A stretch of DNA of 64,000 bases from Clarkia xantiana subsp. parviflora (GCA_036873135.1 JAPTYO010000007.1:15110763-15174762); one strand, 5' to 3'. Positions 10,547 to 21,785 are shown, numbered from the stretch's first letter. Notes: generated by a model not told the origin, from the sequence alone. Program-made: numbers and translations.

Positions 10547-12694
10547 ATGGCTACACGTATCGTCGCCTCTCCTAAGAAGATCGTTGCTAAAAACCTCCGT
10601 CTCTTGGCTCGCCCTCTCAACTCCGTCCCCTCCACCATTTCCGCCTTCTCCGCCGGAGGCTTTGATCATCATAATAATCAACCAGCAGCAGTCCCGGTCC
10701 CAGCGCCGCCGCCGCCTCGTGACGTCATCGACCTGAGTGATCCAAGGAAGCTGTTCGCATCTGTCTCCACCTCTAAGCTCCTCCGTTCGGCGATCAATCT
10801 CCACGCCGCAGCCGTGGAGCCTCTGGTGGACGTGGGGACGTGGGTGATGAGATCAAGGGTGGTGAGTGGCGAGGGACTCACGAGGGACGCGGTGCTTGGG
10901 GTGGTGAAGCGGACGGTGTTTGAACACTTTTGCGGTGGGGAGGACACCGATGAGGCTGCCCGGACGGTGATGACTAAGCTCAACCAGGCTGGTCTCCGTG
11001 GGATGCTGGACTACGCCTTGGAAGATGCAGAGGATAACTTCTCATGCGACGCCAATCTTCAGGCCTTCTTGCAAACCGTCAAATCCGCCACATCTCTACC
11101 GCCCTCTTCCGTAACTCCCCAACCGTCCATTTATTCTTTTTTTATTATTATTCTATATTTCTTTCTTTATAATAATAATAATTAGTTGATGGCCCTTTTT
11201 TTTTAAATTAACTTGCGTCTTGGTCGTTTATAAATAATTCCATGATATTGTTTCATTTCTTTTTTTGTTTAAGTTATCATAAAGAATTGTAATTATTAAC
11301 TAATAGTCGATGTGTCTATCTTCTTATGATTAATTAAAACAATAATAATTGAGTACAAATCTACGTTTTCCCTAGCTAGCTAGTCTAGAAAATCTATAAT
11401 TATTACTTTTCTAAGAGAATTATTTGTTTGCGTTGCATACAAGGTTGCGTCTTGTTCGGTTCTTCTATCGTAGCAAGTTATTTTCATAGGTGCTGTGCCA
11501 TACATATTTTCTAACAGGCTGGCATATTGATTATGGTTATGAATGATTTGGGTGGTGCAGGTTAGCTTCGTAGTTGCTAAAATCACAGCAATATGCCCCA
11601 TAGCGCTGCTTCAACGAGTGTCTGACTTGCTCCGATGGCAGCACATGAACCCCTCCCATCACCTCCCATGGAAGCACCATTCCTTCCCCATTTTCTCCGA
11701 TTTGACCCCTCTTTACCACACCGAATCCGAACCCCAACCCTTGTCCCTCGACGAAGAGCGGGACCTCCAACTTGCACTAAACAGACTACAAACCCTATGT
11801 AAGTTGTGTGAGGAATCAAGCGTACCCTTATGCATCGACGCAGAGTACAGTTTGGTTCAGCCCGCGATAGACTACTTTGTATATTCCTCCGCAATCGAGC
11901 ACAATCGGCAAGAACCCATCATTTACGGGACGTTGCAGGCTTATTTGAAGGATGCCAAGGCAAGGCTGTTTCTTGCAAGTCAAGCCGCCCATAATGCCGG
12001 GATCAGGATGGGTGTTAAGTTGGTTCGAGGGGCGTACATGACTAGCGAATCCAGGCTTGCTCATTCATTGGGCTTTGACTCACCCGTCCACAACACTATT
12101 CAGGACACTCACGACTGTTACAACGAATGTGCATCCCTAATGCTGGACAAGATTGCGAATGGGTCGGGCGGTGGTGTTGTTCTAGCAACCCATAATGTGG
12201 AGTCTGGAGAAATGGCTGCAAAGAAAGCGGTGGAGTTGGGGATCGGGAAAGGGAGCGGGAAGCTGGAGTTTGCGCAGCTTTACGGAATGGCGGACTCGTT
12301 CTCGTTCGGGTTGAGGAACGCAGGGTTTCAAGTGAGCAAGTACATGCCATTCGGACCCGTTGGGAAGGTCATGCCCTACCTATTGAGGAGAGCTGAAGAG
12401 AATAGAGGCCTTCTATCTGCTTCCACCCTTGACAGGAAATTCATTAGGTAACTAACACCTAGCAATGGGTCAAGATCCATGGTTTTGATCCATATCCACA
12501 CCATCAAATTTTTAATCGATCCATATCCGCCCATATCTGTATTTAATTCTATCGATCATCTATATATCCACCCCTACTCATATCTGTTTCTATTTGTTAT
12601 TAATTAGGTAGTTATACTTTGTACTAACTGTTGTCCATGATCCTAAACTAACAGGAAGGAGCTGTGGAGGCGTTTAAAGGCCGGAGTTAATTAA
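10547..12694 (+). CDS. ProDH: Proline dehydrogenase, mitochondrial, complete, 3 exons
   Basis: The enzyme oxidises L-proline to pyrroline-5-carboxylate with FAD on the inner mitochondrial membrane, the first step of proline breakdown. Exons 10547-11110, 11561-12447 and 12655-12694 join in frame to 496 aa, close to Arabidopsis ProDH1 (recalled as 499). The start MATRIVASPKKIVAKNL is rich in Arg, Lys, Ser and Ala and lacks acidic residues, as in a mitochondrial transit peptide. FAD-barrel motifs are visible in exon 2: GVKLVRGAYM, VVLATHN, AQLYGMAD, YMPFGPVGKVMPYL and RRAEENRGLL. The short last exon adds RKELWRRLKAGVN. The ATG at 10547 is the first methionine of the frame. Two isoforms, ProDH1 and ProDH2, exist in many plants and I cannot tell which this is. 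The upstream ACTCAT motif fits control by proline and osmotic state. Confidence 0.96.
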
Positions 12695-13242
12695 TTAGTG
12701 GATGAATGAAAACATCAACTTCCAAACAGTGTGGTTAAGTAAGGAGATGTTCCATACGTGAATGAACAAGAAGAAGAAGAAAGGGGTTCTGTTGTATTAT
12801 TATAATTCATAAATAAACATGTTTTAGACAAACATGGGCAGGCCATGACAGAGCTAGCTTGTTCCAGTTGTACTGTTGTCACATTGCTATATAGATGTCA
12901 AGTTTGTACATACCCAAATAATACTGCATCAAATCCGACTTGTTCTACTAATATTATATCTACTAGTCATTTCCTCAGCGCAGGATATGATATTTTATAG
13001 GATAATAATTGTATTAAAATTATTGATATATTATTGGAAATAAATTTCTCAAAGTATGGAAAGAGAGATCATTAAATGTATGGCTATTTAACAAATTCTT
13101 TTATGACTATATTGGTTTCTTTTGGCCAAACTAACATTATTAATAGAAAATAAATTCAAGAAAACAAAATTCATTCAAACAAGAGTATCAAGGGCATTGA
13201 TGAAACTGAAAGCATGCAAGCAACAAGTGATTCAACATTTTA
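12695..13242. other. ProDH 3' flank and AT-rich spacer
   Basis: The first 250 bp or so are the likely 3' UTR, with an AATAAA-like ATAAATAAAC at about 12811. The rest is AT-rich with no gene or repeat that I recognise. The downstream gene is convergent, so this spacer holds two transcript ends. Confidence 0.5.
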
Positions 13243-13641
13243 TTAAAGGTTTATAATCCTTCTATTATCGGAATCTGATTTCTTCTTAGTCAATGACTCC
13301 AGGGAAACACCGTATCCTATCCCAATCCCATATCCAATACCTACCCCAAGGCCGCATCCCACCCCAAAACCTAAAACCACCTTCACCTGGTCCGAATACC
13401 ACGGCCCCGCCCCCACGCCGCCAGTTAAGCCTAGTCCGAGACCAGCGCCGCAGCCTACCCCTGCTCCGCCGCCAGGACCAACCGCCATTTCCTCTAGCTT
13501 CTGGTACCGCTCTTGGAGGAACTCCACCATTGATAGATGATTATCGCCGCCTTTTCTGCTTCTTCTCTTGCCTCCAATCCAAGTAGTCCAGGAGGAGGAG
13601 GAGTCGCGGTTGGATTTTGTCGATCTGGATCTTGAGCTCAT
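13243..13641 (-). CDS. Small glycine-rich protein, function unknown
   Basis: One uninterrupted exon encodes 132 aa. The first in-frame ATG is at 13641 (MSSRSRSTKSNRD). Residues 1-55 are basic and serine-rich (WIGGKRRSRKGG) and include a short helical stretch, MVEFLQERYQKLEEM. Residues 55-112 are glycine-rich in an alternating pattern with small or aromatic residues (GYGIGIGYG, GCGLGVGIG). The tail SLTKKKSDSDNRRIINL is charged. No signal peptide is visible, so it is not an obvious cell-wall glycine-rich protein. The alternating G-x pattern resembles beta-strand or membrane-associating glycine zippers, but I do not recognise the family. A possible promoter (CCAAT followed by TATATG, read on the minus strand) lies near 13738-13756. 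The sustained open frame and codon pattern support a real gene. Confidence 0.7.
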   Translation of the reverse strand: MSSRSRSTKSNRDSSSSWTTWIGGKRRSRKGGDNHLSMVEFLQERYQKLEEMAVGPGGGAGVGCGAGLGLGLTGGVGAGPWYSDQVKVVLGFGVGCGLGVGIGYGIGIGYGVSLESLTKKKSDSDNRRIINL

Positions 13642-14484
13642 GGTGTTCGACACAAGTCCTAAAAGGGATAAGAGAGAGGAACAAGTGCTGCTTACTTGCT
13701 GCTATCTTATCTTATCTGATCTGATCTTTTCTTTTGTACATATACTATTGGGGACCATACTAATATTGGTTCTTAGTAGGGGTAGTTGAGCCAATTTTCT
13801 ACGTTCGTATTTGGGTGTTGACCTCTTGGTTATGTAAATCTTCTTCTTGATCCGTTATTTCTAAAAGAAGACAAATTGATCCCGCATATTATAGTTGATG
13901 TAGGAAATTTTGAAGTGTCGAATTTTGATATGTGAATATAGTTTTTTATGTAGAAATGACAATTTAAGAAAGATCCATAATAATTATGGATACGACGTTT
14001 TTCGTCAAATTTATTCGTTTAGAGAGTTAAAATCGTAATTTATGTTTCTTTAGATCGTTTTTACAATTTATCGGTTTTGTTAGGGTCTGTTTCCAACTTT
14101 TGGATTTTGACTTAGTTTGGAGTATTTGTTTTCAATATTTAAGCGATGTTTAGCCGTCGTTGACATTCAGTTATTAGTTTTGAAACTACTAATGAAAAAT
14201 CGAGGTTTTCCTCGATTATGCTTCAATTCATCGGCATTCTTCTGAATCAACAAGTTATTGCGCTCTATATCTAAATTCTCAAAGCGTGATCAGCTAGCTC
14301 CCCCAAGGCGTACATGTGTTGCCATGTACAGTTATTAATTTATTATAGATTTCTCGTATCCATTTGGGCCTCCCCCTACGACTGACTCTGAGCCAGCAGA
14401 AGGATGGTCATATCGGTGAAGTAAAGGGCTGATATTCTCCATGTGTCAAGTGACGACGCTTGGATGTGAACCACCAAGGCATAA
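13642..14484. other. Intergenic spacer
   Basis: Contains the promoter of the glycine-rich gene (13642 to about 13760), then AT-rich sequence with no supported gene. From about 14280 to 14480 base composition becomes more even and may belong to a retroelement fragment adjoining the LTR-like segment that follows. Confidence 0.35.
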
Positions 14485-14948
14485 TGTTGGATTGGAACAG
14501 ATTGGATCAGCTAGGGGTAAGAAGATCAAAGTAGCCGTTGGAGTTTGAATTTCTATTAAAACTGCTGTTGGAGGAGTTTCGAATCGGCCGGCTCACATCA
14601 AATCTGTCCTGCAGAGTCGGTTCAGCATTACAATATGTGTTTGTTGTTGATCGATTTTCTAGCTGATTTTGTGCAAATTTCTCGATGGCTTTGCTTCTAT
14701 TCTGTTGTTGATTAGTTAGTGGACATCATATAAGCTTATTTCTTGTTATCTTTGGCTATTTAAACCTTATAACGTTATTTACTTTGATATCAAGTAATAC
14801 AGCAACTTTGAGTCCAATACTGCTTGTTCATTAAGCTTTCTTGTTTTCTTTCTGCAAATTTCTTTTTCTTTCTTCGATCAAGATGGAAGTTGTTCAATCC
14901 ATTGAGTGTGTGTGAGTGAGAGTGAGCTTGTACGTTTGAGTTTTAACA
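14485..14948 (+). mobile_element. Candidate LTR of a retrotransposon remnant
   Basis: The segment begins TGTTGGATTGG and ends GTTTTAACA, giving the TG...CA ends of an LTR of 464 bp. It is followed directly by ATTCATATCAGAAC, which resembles the initiator-methionine primer-binding site TGGTATCAGAGC with changes. It contains a TATA-like CTATTTAAACC (about 14757) and T-rich sequence downstream. No second LTR and no gag or pol frame were found, so it would be a truncated remnant. The call rests on the ends and the PBS-like site only. Confidence 0.4.
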
Positions 14949-15349
14949 ATTCATATCAGAACTTAATTAAGGTTTAATAAATCGTACTTTCTCTTAGCCC
15001 TGCAATGGGTGAGTCTGGTGCAAGCTTTATTGGCTTAGAGATCTATTATTGTTACTTTAAGACTTGATCGGACCGCCGGTTCGTTTGGTTTTGATAGCAC
15101 TGATATATATATATAGTAGATCTCTTGATTAGTTAAGAAATAAGATTCATATTGTACAAAATAAAGAACCAGGCCACAATATACATGTATAACGTTTATA
15201 TATCTACTATATCTAGATTCAACACAGCATTCTTTTTTTGGCCAGCATTCATTTAAAGCCAATATATATTTTAAAGAAAAATAATAAAATAATATTAATT
15301 TGTTATAGAAGCACGAAAAAAAAAAAAAAGACGCGGCGCTGGGCCTTGT

Positions 15350-15880
15350 TTATCTTGAATAGAGTGGCTCTTCATCGATGGTTTCAAGCAACGGCCTCTT
15401 GGACCTGGACAAGGACATTCTGTGAACAAAATCTGGCATTAATGAAAACTCCTCCAAACTCAACTTTGGACCCTCCTCCTCCTCATCCTCCTCCGGCGGC
15501 TCTGAATATTCCGGTGACACCCTGCCCTTATCGGCGGCAGAAGATGTTGGAGCGGCCATCCTTCTAGAGGTGAGAAACAAAGTTCCCAAATCGGAAGCAG
15601 CGATAACGGAATTGAGCCTCTTCATGGGGAACATGACGTACACATTAGCCTCCTCCAGCTCTTCGTCGGCGTTAAGAGCGGAAAAGCGTCGTCCAATCTT
15701 GAGAGACTGTGAGTTCACTAAAAAGTGATTTGGGGTCTCCAGCATCAGCTCGGCAGCGTTGGTCGGAGTAAAAAACTGGAGGATTTCGCCGGTAGGTAGC
15801 ACTACCTTGGTCGCTAATCTCGTGTTCCTGCTCGCTGTTTGGACTGATGATAGCAGGGTGCAAGAGATGTAGTTGCCCAT
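15350..15880 (-). CDS. PADRE / DUF4228 domain protein
   Basis: A single-exon gene encodes 176 aa. The start MGNYISCTLLSS at 15880 was chosen over an in-frame upstream ATG (15934) because a TATA box (15954-15961) would place transcription start near 15930, and because MGNxxSC is the usual N terminus of this family, a site for N-myristoylation with an adjacent palmitoylatable cysteine. The domain follows: ATKVVLPTGEILQFF, NHFLVNSQSLKIGRR and YVMFPMKRLNS. Typical of PADRE proteins, the second half is acidic and disordered (EPPEEDEEEE), ending with SRSKRPLLETIDEEP. PADRE genes respond to pathogens and abiotic stress; their biochemical role is not established. Likely location is the plasma membrane if myristoylated. 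Confidence 0.88.
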   Translation of the reverse strand: MGNYISCTLLSSVQTASRNTRLATKVVLPTGEILQFFTPTNAAELMLETPNHFLVNSQSLKIGRRFSALNADEELEEANVYVMFPMKRLNSVIAASDLGTLFLTSRRMAAPTSSAADKGRVSPEYSEPPEEDEEEEGPKLSLEEFSLMPDFVHRMSLSRSKRPLLETIDEEPLYSR

Positions 15881-15953
15881 TATTCTATTTGATTTGATGA
15901 TCGATAGAGATAGGTCAGATGAAGTTTGAAACATTGAGATGGAGAGATGTTTG

Positions 15954-15961
15954 TTTATATA
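15954..15961 (-). promoter_or_regulatory. TATA box of the PADRE gene
   Basis: On the minus strand the sequence reads TATATAAA, about 75 bp upstream of the chosen ATG. Its position supports the downstream start codon. Confidence 0.65.
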
Positions 15962-17402
15962 TAAGTGCGTGACAGCAAAATTATTAATTCATTCAGTGAC
16001 GTGCCAGTTGAGCAACAGTTGACATTACATTCCAGGTGGGTGGTGGTCTCCCCTCTCGATCGGCAGCGTAGTGTACAAAACGGAGCATCTTCAATTATTT
16101 AATTTATATTCACATACAAAACATATCATAAACCTAGCTTACATATCGTAAAGTAAGTAAATTAAAATTGCTAGAGATTCAATGTATCAATAATGTTTGT
16201 GTAAAATATACTTGTTCCCACGTTCTAAACCCTTGCATATATATTCTCATACCTAACTTCATTTTTAAGACTATACTATATACATATTAAACCGGCCGGA
16301 TCTATCACCCAGCTATATTTATATATTTGCTTCAACATATAAATTTCGTTCGTTACTATTTTGTATAATTTTTATTTTTATATAAAGGGAATGACTATTT
16401 TCAAGTCGACTTTAAAATAACTTGAATTTTAAATCGTCAGATGACCTCAATTTCAACGTTAAAAATATATCTATACAATTTTAGTTACGTACCTTGAAAG
16501 GAGTAGTGAAGTCATGATTATATTCGTCAACACATACTAATCATTTTTCTTCTTTGGTTTTCTTTATTGACATTGATATCTTACAACCCGTTCGTATAGG
16601 AACACAATTTCTTTTTCATTTTCTACCTTCATTTGTTTTACTCTTACGTGAGGCTCTCATTAAACAAGAAATCCGACAACCTATTATTTTCGATTGAATT
16701 CCTTTTTTTTTAGAGTTTCTCGTACTCAGTTCTTCTTGTGCTGAAACATTTCATTCTTGCATAACCATTATAAATGATCTTTTGGTGTCATATGTTTGGC
16801 CAAAGTGTGCTTTTGGTGCCAAATTCTTTTTTTAAAGACTTTTGGTGACATATGTTTGGATTTTGTAGACTTTTGGTGAATCCGTTGGTCAACAGTTAAG
16901 TTTGACCGTTAAACAGTTTTTTTTTTTTTCAATTTAGTCCCCTAATCTTCTTCCGACCATCGGCCTAAATATTCCAGCCACCGCACAAGACCGTCGACCA
17001 CCGCTCAAGGCTACTAAAACCCACACAAGACCGCTGTCCACGATCCAAGCCCACTGGTAAGCCCAAATTGAGCCCGTTAGTTCTTCTCTCCTCCAATTTT
17101 CAGCATTTATATTATATAATGCCACCGAGGGCCAAATCGGAGCCACATAGCTCCAAATCAGATCGGAGCCCATAGAGCTTCGATCTGGAGCTATATGGCT
17201 CCAATGTGGGTTTTCAATAGCATTTAATAATAAATGCTAAAATTTGGAATAGAGAAGAACAACTAACGGCCTCAATTCGAACCAAAAGTGATAAATGAAT
17301 AAAGTTTACAGAGATCTCACAACTTTTCATCCGATGGCTCAAAATTTGAGTTATTTTCAAGTTTAGTCGAATTATTATTATCTTACAAAAAATATCATTT
17401 CA

Positions 17403-17444
<42 letters not shown>

Positions 17445-17620
17445 TTTTCTTTTAAGTAACTTTTTTTAAGTAACTTCTTTTCTATCAATATACTCCTTTT
17501 TCTATTAAAAAAAAAATCGCCTGGGATTTCTACAGCAAATGATAATATATCCTTTGATTGATTGAAATAAATAAAAGGATAAGAAGATAACATAATTATT
17601 AAATTTAAAAAAATGAACTC
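15962..17620. repeat. Intergenic repeats between the PADRE gene and 17.6 kb
   Basis: No gene is supported. 16770-16925 holds short internally repeated text (TTTTGGTGACATATGTTTGG with variants), followed by a poly-T tract and CCGACCACCGCACAAGACCG-type sequence (16955-17040), the look of a non-autonomous transposon. 17100-17215 has imperfect inverted copies around ATAGAGCTTCGATCTGGAGCTAT. An (AT)n tract of about 35 bp lies at 17404-17437. Confidence 0.4.
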
Positions 17621-17639
17621 GCAATAGCGCGTGGGACCT

Positions 17640-18004
17640 GAGCTTCGGCTTTTAGTTTGGTCTCTGCAATCTCAATCTGTCTGTCATGGATGCCGCAATC
17701 TTCCCCCACTTTGGTCTTGTTCATGCTCATCATATAAATAAATAATAGATATAGATTTAACCAAAATAATAATAATAATTATAATAACAGATGTAGATAG
17801 ATAGAATATACACCATATAATATATATACAGTGATGACGAATAATAGTTAAAGCATTCCACCAACTTAATATATTGTTGGGTGACTGCCGGCTGGGACTC
17901 GGCCACTCCCCAGCCCAGACCGCAGGGCAGTCACTCAACACTGCCCAGTTTGAAGCGGAGAGGGTCGCTGTCATTCTTGGCAAATTGAAGGAAGAAATAA
18001 TCCT
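17640..18004. other. Orphan coding-like segment, strand unresolved
   Basis: Two short islands have more even base composition than their surroundings. On the plus strand, an open frame from about 17845 to 18001 translates to text including HQLNILLGDCR, TAQFEAERVAVILGKLKEE and then a stop. On the minus strand at 17615-17734 another frame reads MNKTKVGEDCGIHDRQIEIA then ETKLKAEAQVPRA. Both look protein-like, but they lie on opposite strands and cannot belong to one gene. I do not recognise either. They may be exons of a decayed gene or chance. Confidence 0.3.
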
Positions 18005-18009
18005 TTGGT

Positions 18010-18820
18010 AAAAAAGTTCGGATCGGTTCGAACCGATTGTGAACCAATTCTGCTATGGTTTGGTTTTAGGGCCTAAAATAGTAAAATATGATTCGATTTT
18101 TGCCTGATATAATAAACCCGCTGATCCTAAAATCTGGTTTCGGCTTTGAACCGGATCGGCTCATAACCGAACCATATCCAGCCCTATCCGCAACCATATA
18201 TCTAGAGCTCGAATAGGGATTTTTCACAAGAACACATTGATTCAAGATGATTGATAAATGAGAGAGTAGGAGGTAGTGAATACTCTTTGAGGTTTTGGAA
18301 ATCTCACGTAAGAGTGAGTAAAATTAGAACTAAGTGAGAAAATATTATGAATCTCCTCACCTATATATGTAGAACTAAGGGATTTTCCAAGTCTTTTTGT
18401 TTCTGAAGAGAACAATTAATAATGAAACTTATTCAATAGAGATATTTCGACTCTTTATTTCTCACACCAAATTTACTTTACGTTTGGTTTTCTTAAGGTG
18501 ATACCAGGAAATGAAATAGGATTTAAATAAGTGAAGTGTAAAAATTTAATTTAATATATATGTTAATCAGTCAATTTCATAAGTGTTGTCATATTATCTT
18601 TCCTTTCGAATTAATATATAGATAGATGTAACAATTATTAATATTAAGATTAATAAATGAGAAAAGTTAACGTTTCAATACTAACCAAAAAAAGATACAG
18701 TGCTAGTCTTTCGGCACAAAGTTTTCTTGGGGACAATTCTTAACCGAGATATGCAATACTTTGTGTGGACATGGCACATTGCAGGTGGCACTCCAAAGTG
18801 AAGCTTTTTTTATTGTACTA
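18010..18820. other. Intergenic sequence upstream of the LEA gene
   Basis: 18010-18210 contains inverted low-complexity motifs of the GGTTCGAACCGAT type (CGGATCGGTTCGAACCGATT), typical of subterminal repeats in hAT-like elements and seen again near 39460-39835 and at 62755-62825. The remainder is AT-rich with no supported gene. Confidence 0.35.
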
Positions 18821-18821
18821 G

Positions 18822-18828
18822 TATAAAT
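18822..18828 (+). promoter_or_regulatory. TATA box of the LEA-like gene
   Basis: TATAAAT in the context CTAGTATAAATTGG lies 137 bp before the ATG, which gives a leader of about 100 nt. Confidence 0.6.
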
Positions 18829-18958
18829 TGGCTCTCAGCTACATCAATCAACTCAATGTGCATTGATTTGATACCTGGGAGAGTTTCCTGTTAATTAATT
18901 ATTCAGTAATCATCATCACCTTCAGTTTTTGATACGTAATAAATATTATTTGAAAGAT

Positions 18959-19377
18959 ATGGATCCTCACCAGATGAGTCAGGAGGCTTGCAAAGCTGAA
19001 GGTCAGGCTCAGGTAATATTATATATAATATTTACACTGAATTTAACATGTCTCTTTTCCTTATCTTGTACATTATGAATTTTGCAATTTAAAAATCATG
19101 GATCTCCTTGGTAGGAAAAGACTTCACAGACGACGTCGAGCCAACCTTCAAGCACTACACAGTCGATTAAGGACACGTTGGAACAGGTTTAATTAATTAA
19201 TTATAACCGTGATCGATTGATTATTTACACAATCATACTTTTAATTTGTTCACAATCTTTCGCATTGCAAGAAACTAACTTTTGTAAGTTTGATTTTGGC
19301 AGGCGGGACAACAAGGGCAGTTCAAGGCGCAGGATGTGTCTGATGTTGCCAAAATTAATGCCGGAGCTCACAAGTGA
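18959..19377 (+). CDS. Small KIN/LEA-type stress protein, 3 exons, divergent
   Basis: Exons 18959-19012, 19115-19186 and 19303-19377, all with GT-AG junctions in phase 0, encode a 66-aa hydrophilic protein starting MDPHQMSQEACKAEGQAQEK. The layout MSxxA-KAxGQAQEKTSQ ... SIKDTLEQAGQQ ... KAQDVSDVAK is that of the short Arabidopsis LEA/KIN-like proteins (recalled: At5g38760, At3g02480), about 65-70 aa, with AGQA and KAQ repeats that form amphipathic helices on drying. The middle here is unusual: the expected Ala/Lys-rich helix is replaced by a serine/threonine/glutamine run (TTSSQPSSSTTQ). The C-terminal GxNK motif is changed to NAGAHK. Expression in seeds or pollen and under drought or ABA is typical for the family. 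Confidence is good for the gene, moderate for retained function. Confidence 0.75.
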
Positions 19378-20205
19378 TCAATTAAGAACACGATTAATGC
19401 TAATGATGTTTAAGAATAAAGTCCATCGTGTCTTCTATTCCGGTTGTTTCTTCGATAATAATGTTTAGAGGGTTTTTTTATCCCAACATTTTTTGTTGCA
19501 ATATTATGCATGGAAAAGCGTGTTGTTATTTTGTAGTGTTTAAATTAGAGGGATGCTCGTGTAATGAATAATTTCCAAATAATATATAATTTTATTTGAG
19601 TTATCTGTTGTTCATTAAGAATTTAATCGATTACTTTAATTTATCTTTAATATATTAGTTAAATTAAATAAAGAATAAACCATTGTTGATACAACAAACA
19701 TTTATCCAAAAATATATAATTCTTTTTATTAAATAAATTATATAATGACATACGGGAAAAACCAGCTATTCTGACATTTAAAATTAAATCTAAAATATTT
19801 TGAGGTTAACTTCCTAATATTATGCCACGTAACAATTTTGAAATTAAATACATTTGAAAATTTCACATAACTAAATAGTATTCTAATTAATAATATTTTT
19901 AATATAAGTGTCCTTTTTATATATTATTTTCAAATTAAAGAGTCGTGATTTTTCTACCTTAAGCTGGATTATGGTATGGCTTTCGAATGACTATAGGACC
20001 TGTTGGGATCTCTCTAAAAAAAAAAACTATTCGACATTAGGAGAACTTACATTGAAGCTATAATCAAGAGGAACATGTTAGAAAGATAGAGGTGTCGCCC
20101 AAAATTTAAGGATAAACTATTCTCCAAAATCGACACATGGCAATGAGGTAGCGGTACCGATTAGGAAATAGTGTCGACTCTAAGGAAGAGGAGGCGGGGA
20201 TTTTT
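19378..20205. other. LEA gene 3' flank and AT-rich spacer
   Basis: 19378 to about 19600 is probably 3' UTR. The rest is AT-rich. From about 20090 the text starts to resemble the degenerate repeat that follows. No gene seen. Confidence 0.45.
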
Positions 20206-20209
20206 TTGT

Positions 20210-20530
20210 CACCTGCTCGGAGAAAATCACTTCTCTTAAAGAAGAAGGGGTGATAACCTACTTACTTGCACCTGCTGGGGAATTCTTTTAAGAAATAAGA
20301 TGTGACGACTTGTTTGACACCTGCTCAGAAGAAAACTTTTTCTCATAAGGAAAAAAAGACGATAATCTGTTTGTCACCTGTTGAGACGAAACTCTTCCTC
20401 TTAAGAAATAAGAGGTGGGGACATGCTTCTCACATACTGCAGAATAAACCATTCCTCTTAAGGAAGAAAATGTGGCGGCCTGCTTGTCACTTGGTGAGGA
20501 ATAATCCATTCTTTTCTTTTTTTAATAAAA
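20210..20530. repeat. Degenerate tandem repeat, unit about 57 bp, six copies
   Basis: An anchor of the form CACCTGCTC (variants CACCTGCTG, CACCTGTTG, CACATACTG, CACTTGGTG) recurs at 20210, 20269, 20318, 20375, 20431 and 20488, with spacings of 59, 49, 57, 56 and 57. Each anchor is followed by a purine-rich block and then TTCTCTTAAGRAAxAAGA and a GTGGCGGCxTGCTTGTCA-like block. The repeat gives open frames on both strands, which I treat as by-products. Confidence 0.7.
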
Positions 20531-20675
20531 TATAATATAGTGAATTTTATAAATAATTTTAAGAAAAAAAAATCATAAATATACATTAGAAGTAAAGTGA
20601 GATGATTAAAGATTTGTAATACTTTAAGAATGAATGAGAGACTTTGAAAAATTTTAAATTAAGTTACATGACATG

Positions 20676-20680
<5 letters not shown>

Positions 20681-20722
<42 letters not shown>

Positions 20723-20898
20723 ATGGACTAATTAGATATTATGAAAGAACAATGATAGAGGATCCGACTCAGAGGGACCGAGAAGTTCCAATTGTGTCTC
20801 TGTGGCATCAATGGTAATTATAGTTAACTTATGTGGCATTTATATTTTCCCTCAGCATCGGAACTTCTCAGAGTGTATAGGTCGGACTCTGAATCATT
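20681..20898. repeat. (AT)n microsatellite followed by a small inverted-repeat element
   Basis: 20681-20719 is a pure AT dinucleotide tract of about 38 bp. At 20751-20898 a 148-bp segment has related inverted ends: the left reads AATGATAGAGGATCCGACTC then GAGAAGTTCC, and the right end on the minus strand reads AATGATTCAGAGTCCGACC then GAGAAGTTCC. This looks like a small MITE; no target duplication is clear. Confidence 0.45.
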
Positions 20899-21167
20899 AT
20901 CGATTATGAAATTAATATTAAGAATGAGTAAATAAGTAACATATAAAATTATATTATACTAGGTATTTGCGCGGAGTTCAATATTTTCTATAATAGTTAT
21001 TTTGTATTATGTAATTTATGTTATGTATTTTTATGTAAATGGTGTTTTTAAAATATTATATGGATGGATGGTTCTTAATTTGTAATTATGCATTATGATT
21101 CAATTTGAGTGAAAAATTCGATCTCAATATCTTTTTACACCAAGTCATCTAATTATGCATAAGGGTT

Positions 21168-21571
21168 CACTTCATACCATATGTTTGCATGAAATTCACT
21201 GTTTATACCATTTTTTTTACCAATTTGGTACCAAACGTTTCCATTTTGTACCGTTTTCATACCTCCGTTAAAGTTCTGTCCATTTTGGCCGTTAAAAGTC
21301 ATGTGCCGTACACGTGAGTGGCCCTAAACTTTTGATTTTGTTCAATTTAATCCATCTAATATATTCCTAACTTTTAATTTGTTCAATTCGGTCCTCAAAT
21401 TTCAATATCGAACCCCTTGATCCAAATTGACCTAGCTTGTGACAGAACTTTACGGATGTATGAAAACGGTAGAAAATTGAACCGTTTGGTATTAAATTGG
21501 TTTTAAAAAAATATATGGTATGAACAGTGAATTTCGTGCAAACATATAATATGAAGTGAACATTTAACCCT
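21168..21571. mobile_element. MITE with long terminal inverted repeats (about 120 bp)
   Basis: The left arm (GGGTTCACTTCATACCATAT ... TTTGCATGAAATTCACTGTT ... TACCGTTTTCATACCTCCGTT) pairs with the right arm read on the minus strand (GGGTTAAATGTTCACTTCAT ... TTTGCACGAAATTCACTGTT ... TACCGTTTTCATACATCCGT). The centre contains GTCATGTGCCGTACACGTGAGTGG and 'CAATTTAATCC' text. A second, diverged copy of the same family lies at about 32344-33400. Long inverted arms suggest a Mutator-like origin, but no clear 9-bp duplication is visible here. Confidence 0.65.
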
Positions 21572-21785
21572 TTTAATATCAATAGTTTTATAATGAAACA
21601 CTTGTCAATTTTTTTGAGTTTCTTTTTATATGAATTTACTACTTAGTATATTTATATACATATTGTTTGACCTATATAAATTACATGCTCAATAAACTTG
21701 TTAATCCATTTACTTTTCTTAAACTAAATTCTGATGTTACTGTTTACACATTTTCAACATAATCCTCAACCTGTATTTATATAGA

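Noticed and set aside
11537..12350. Minus-strand frames over the ProDH gene
   Set aside because: Shadows of a well-supported plus-strand coding exon.
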